From Candidatus Luteimonas excrementigallinarum (GTDB lineage: Bacteria > Pseudomonadota > Gammaproteobacteria > Xanthomonadales > Xanthomonadaceae): 6,275 nucleotides of DNA. The position numbers and the translations under genes are program-made. Below the pieces are notes generated by a model. That model saw only the letters and a list, made by a program, of their open reading frames with translations, was not told where the DNA came from and ran no database searches. The stretch covers positions 1 through 6,275 of the forward strand of contig DXCY01000027.1 in assembly GCA_019115725.1 (NCBI GenBank). The letters are read 5' to 3'. Numbering within the stretch: the first letter of the stretch is position 1; each line of letters begins with the position of its first letter. Shown piece by piece: positions 4,375-6,275 of the stretch.

Positions 4375-6252
4375 ATGACACTTTCCAGCCTCTCCACCCT
4401 GCGCCGTGGCCGCGTTGCGCTGCTGGCGCTGCCGGTGGCCCTTGCCCTGGCCATGCTGCCGGCCCAGCCTGCCGCTGCACAGGACGCGCCGCCGGCGACG
4501 GCGGTGGATATTTCCCATGACAGCTTCACCCTGCCCAACGGGCTGCGGGTGATCGTGCACACCGACCGCAAGGCGCCGATCGTGGCGGTCAACATCTGGT
4601 ACCACGTGGGCAGCAAGGACGAGCCGAAGGGCCGTACCGGCTTTGCCCATCTGTTCGAACACCTGATGTTCCAGAGCTCGGAAAACAATCCCGGCGAATA
4701 TTTCACCCCGTTCGAGCAGGTCGGCGCCACCGACATGAACGGCACCACCAACACCGACCGCACCAATTACTTCCAGAACGTGCCCACCACCGCGCTGGAC
4801 ATGGCGCTGTGGATGGAATCGGACCGCATGGGCCACCTGCTGGGCGCGGTGGACCAGGCTGCGCTGGATGAGCAGCGCGGGGTGGTGCAGAACGAGAAGC
4901 GCCAGAGCCAGAACCAGCCCTACGGCCAGGCCTGGGAGGTGATCGACCGGGTGATGTACCCCGACGGCCATCCCTACCAGCACAGCGTGATCGGCTCGAT
5001 GAACGATCTGGACGCGGCCACGCTGGAAGACGTGCACCAGTGGTTCCACGCCTGGTACGGCCCCAACAACGCGGTGCTGGTGCTGGCCGGTGACATCGAC
5101 GTGGAGACCGCCCGGGAGAAGGTGACCCGCTACTTCGGCCATATTCCCGCCGGACCGACCATGTCCCAGCCGGAAGTGGACCCGGCCAAGCGCACTGAAA
5201 GCACCCGCGCCACCTTCGAGGACAACGTGCCGCAGACCCGCGTGTACCGGGTGTGGAACGTGGCCCAGGGCGGCACGGCCGATATCGAGCACCTGCGGGT
5301 GCTGGGCCAGGTGCTGGGCGGCAGCCGCTCCTCGCGCCTGGACCGCCGTCTGCTGCACCAGGATCGTCTGGTGGACAACGTGCAGGTGTTTGCCAGCGGC
5401 CCGCAGCTGGGCGGCCAGTTCATGATCATCGCCAGCGTGCGTGACGGCGTGGAGCCCGGGCAGGTGGAAGCGGCGATTGATGAGGAGCTGACGCGGCTCA
5501 TCGCCGAAGGCCCCAGCGACCAGGAGCTGGAGCAGGCGCGCACCGTGCTGCGTGCGGGCTTCGTACGCGGCGTGGAGCGGATTGGCGGCTTCGGTGGCAA
5601 GGCCGACGTACTCGCGCGCTGCACGGTGCTGGAGAGCGATCCCGGCTGCTTCCGCACGTCGCAGGAGCGCATCGCCACGACCACCGCCGCCGATGTGCAG
5701 GCTGCGGGCAGCAAGTGGCTGTCGTCCGGGGACCACGTGCTGGTGGTGGTGCCGGGTGAGCGCAGCATCGTGCCGGAGGACCCGGCGGTCACCCCGGATC
5801 CGTTCGTGCTGCCGGATCCGGACCCGCGTTACACCACCACGCCAAGCCAGGTGGACCGCAGCCTCGGCGTGCCGCAGACCACCGAGTTTCCCGAACTGCA
5901 GTTCCCCGACCTGCAGCGGGCCACGCTGTCCAACGGCACCACGGTGATCCTGGCCGAGCGCCATGATGTGCCGGTGGTGCAGTTCAGCTACGAGTTCGGC
6001 GGCGGCTACAGCGCCGACCAGGGCCGGCCGATGGGTACCTCCAGCTTCACCCTGGGCATGCTTGACGAGGGAGCCGGTGAACTGGACGCGCTGGGCTTTG
6101 CCGGGCGCGCTGAATCGCTGGGTGCGCAGCTGTCCGCTGGGGCTGCCCTGGATGGTGGCAACGCGTGGCTGTCGGCGCTGCGTGCCAACCTGGACGAGTC
6201 GCTGGCGCTGTATGCCGACATGATCCGCTCGCCGCGCTTCGACCAGGCCTAG
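4375..6252 (+). CDS. M16 family zinc metallopeptidase, ended early by an in-frame TAG
   Basis: The 625-residue product has a Sec signal peptide (hydrophobic about 15-30, likely cleavage after AAA at 33-35) and is a predicted periplasmic protease. The inverted zinc motif HLFEH (His92, Glu95, His96) and downstream Glu174 in QNEKRQ supply the ligands and catalytic Glu of the pitrilysin/insulinase family. The M16 domain spans about 50-195 and its C-terminal partner about 205-390, with GGSRSSRL near 315. A second, non-catalytic half begins near 512 (LSNGTTVILAERHDVP) but stops at 625 in a helix, whereas two-half members usually have roughly 900-950 residues. The codons after the TAG read IDRVRAT, a normal M16 continuation. 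The active half is complete, so the short protein might fold, but it lacks most of the half that closes the clamshell. A pseudogene, a sequence error or stop readthrough are all possible. ATG 4375 is preferred from its GAAGGA site. Confidence 0.85.
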   Translation: MTLSSLSTLRRGRVALLALPVALALAMLPAQPAAAQDAPPATAVDISHDSFTLPNGLRVIVHTDRKAPIVAVNIWYHVGSKDEPKGRTGFAHLFEHLMFQSSENNPGEYFTPFEQVGATDMNGTTNTDRTNYFQNVPTTALDMALWMESDRMGHLLGAVDQAALDEQRGVVQNEKRQSQNQPYGQAWEVIDRVMYPDGHPYQHSVIGSMNDLDAATLEDVHQWFHAWYGPNNAVLVLAGDIDVETAREKVTRYFGHIPAGPTMSQPEVDPAKRTESTRATFEDNVPQTRVYRVWNVAQGGTADIEHLRVLGQVLGGSRSSRLDRRLLHQDRLVDNVQVFASGPQLGGQFMIIASVRDGVEPGQVEAAIDEELTRLIAEGPSDQELEQARTVLRAGFVRGVERIGGFGGKADVLARCTVLESDPGCFRTSQERIATTTAADVQAAGSKWLSSGDHVLVVVPGERSIVPEDPAVTPDPFVLPDPDPRYTTTPSQVDRSLGVPQTTEFPELQFPDLQRATLSNGTTVILAERHDVPVVQFSYEFGGGYSADQGRPMGTSSFTLGMLDEGAGELDALGFAGRAESLGAQLSAGAALDGGNAWLSALRANLDESLALYADMIRSPRFDQA

Positions 6253-6275
6253 ATCGATCGCGTGCGTGCCACCTG
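6250..6275 (+). pseudogene. TAG stop and in-frame remnant of the M16 coding sequence
   Basis: After TAG (6250-6252) the same frame reads Ile-Asp-Arg-Val-Arg-Ala-Thr to the window edge, with mostly G or C at third positions. In related M16 proteins the segment R-F-x-x-A is followed by an acidic residue and then a helix of the type [IV]-[DE]-R-[VL]-R, so the stop replaces a codon inside a conserved helix. One base change from GAG or CAG would give TAG. The remainder of the gene lies outside the window. Confidence 0.65.

Noticed and set aside
4254..4766. Upstream in-frame extension of the dehydrogenase
   Set aside because: The Rossmann loop starts right after ATG 4253, and the extension lies opposite the M16 signal peptide and catalytic domain.
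4330..5964. Minus-strand open frame of 544 codons opposite the M16 gene
   Set aside because: Its translation is very rich in His, Arg, Gly and Ala with no recognisable motif, and it lies opposite a clearly real gene. It is a shadow caused by high GC content.

Overview
The window is GC-rich, has dense third-position G/C coding periodicity, and carries five recognisable protein genes typical of a gammaproteobacterium of the Xanthomonadaceae/Lysobacteraceae group (Stenotrophomonas, Pseudoxanthomonas, Luteimonas or a relative). The best lineage marker is an Ax21-family outer-membrane protein, a family I know mainly from Xanthomonas and Stenotrophomonas. No IS element, phage gene, CRISPR array, tRNA or rRNA was seen. 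This is ordinary chromosomal housekeeping and envelope sequence with a few odd details.

Layout, left to right. Bases 1-252 hold no gene: first a perfect 23-bp inverted repeat (2-24 / 75-97) around a 50-nt GGA-rich loop, then a textbook Rho-independent terminator read on the minus strand. That terminator serves the Ax21-family porin-like protein (253-810, minus). Bases 811-1084 hold its ribosome binding site, a candidate promoter, a 14-bp inverted repeat and a G-quadruplex motif. Next is trmL (1085-1549, minus), a tRNA wobble-base 2'-O-methyltransferase. It is divergent from a lipoprotein metallophosphatase (1673-3499, plus); the 123-bp gap between them holds a candidate PhoB box. The phosphatase converges on a short-chain dehydrogenase/reductase (3543-4253, minus), with a GC-rich hairpin between the two stops. 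The dehydrogenase is divergent from an M16 zinc metallopeptidase (4375-6252, plus) that runs almost to the right edge.

The genes do not form one pathway. Three products are predicted to be exported: the Ax21-family beta-barrel, the lipoprotein phosphatase and the M16 peptidase. Two are cytoplasmic: TrmL and the dehydrogenase. The only gene-to-regulator link suggested by sequence is phosphate-starvation control of the phosphatase, through a half-perfect Pho box.

The most notable points are: (1) an in-frame TAG ends the M16 gene at residue 625, inside its second homologous half, and the same frame looks like normal M16 coding sequence beyond the stop; (2) the last metal-binding motif of the phosphatase reads GDDH instead of the family's GHxH; (3) the phosphatase has an extra N-terminal beta-rich module resembling accessory modules of secreted polysaccharide-active enzymes; (4) several inverted repeats in the intergenic regions have no assigned function. 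I see no clear evidence of an entirely new multi-gene system.
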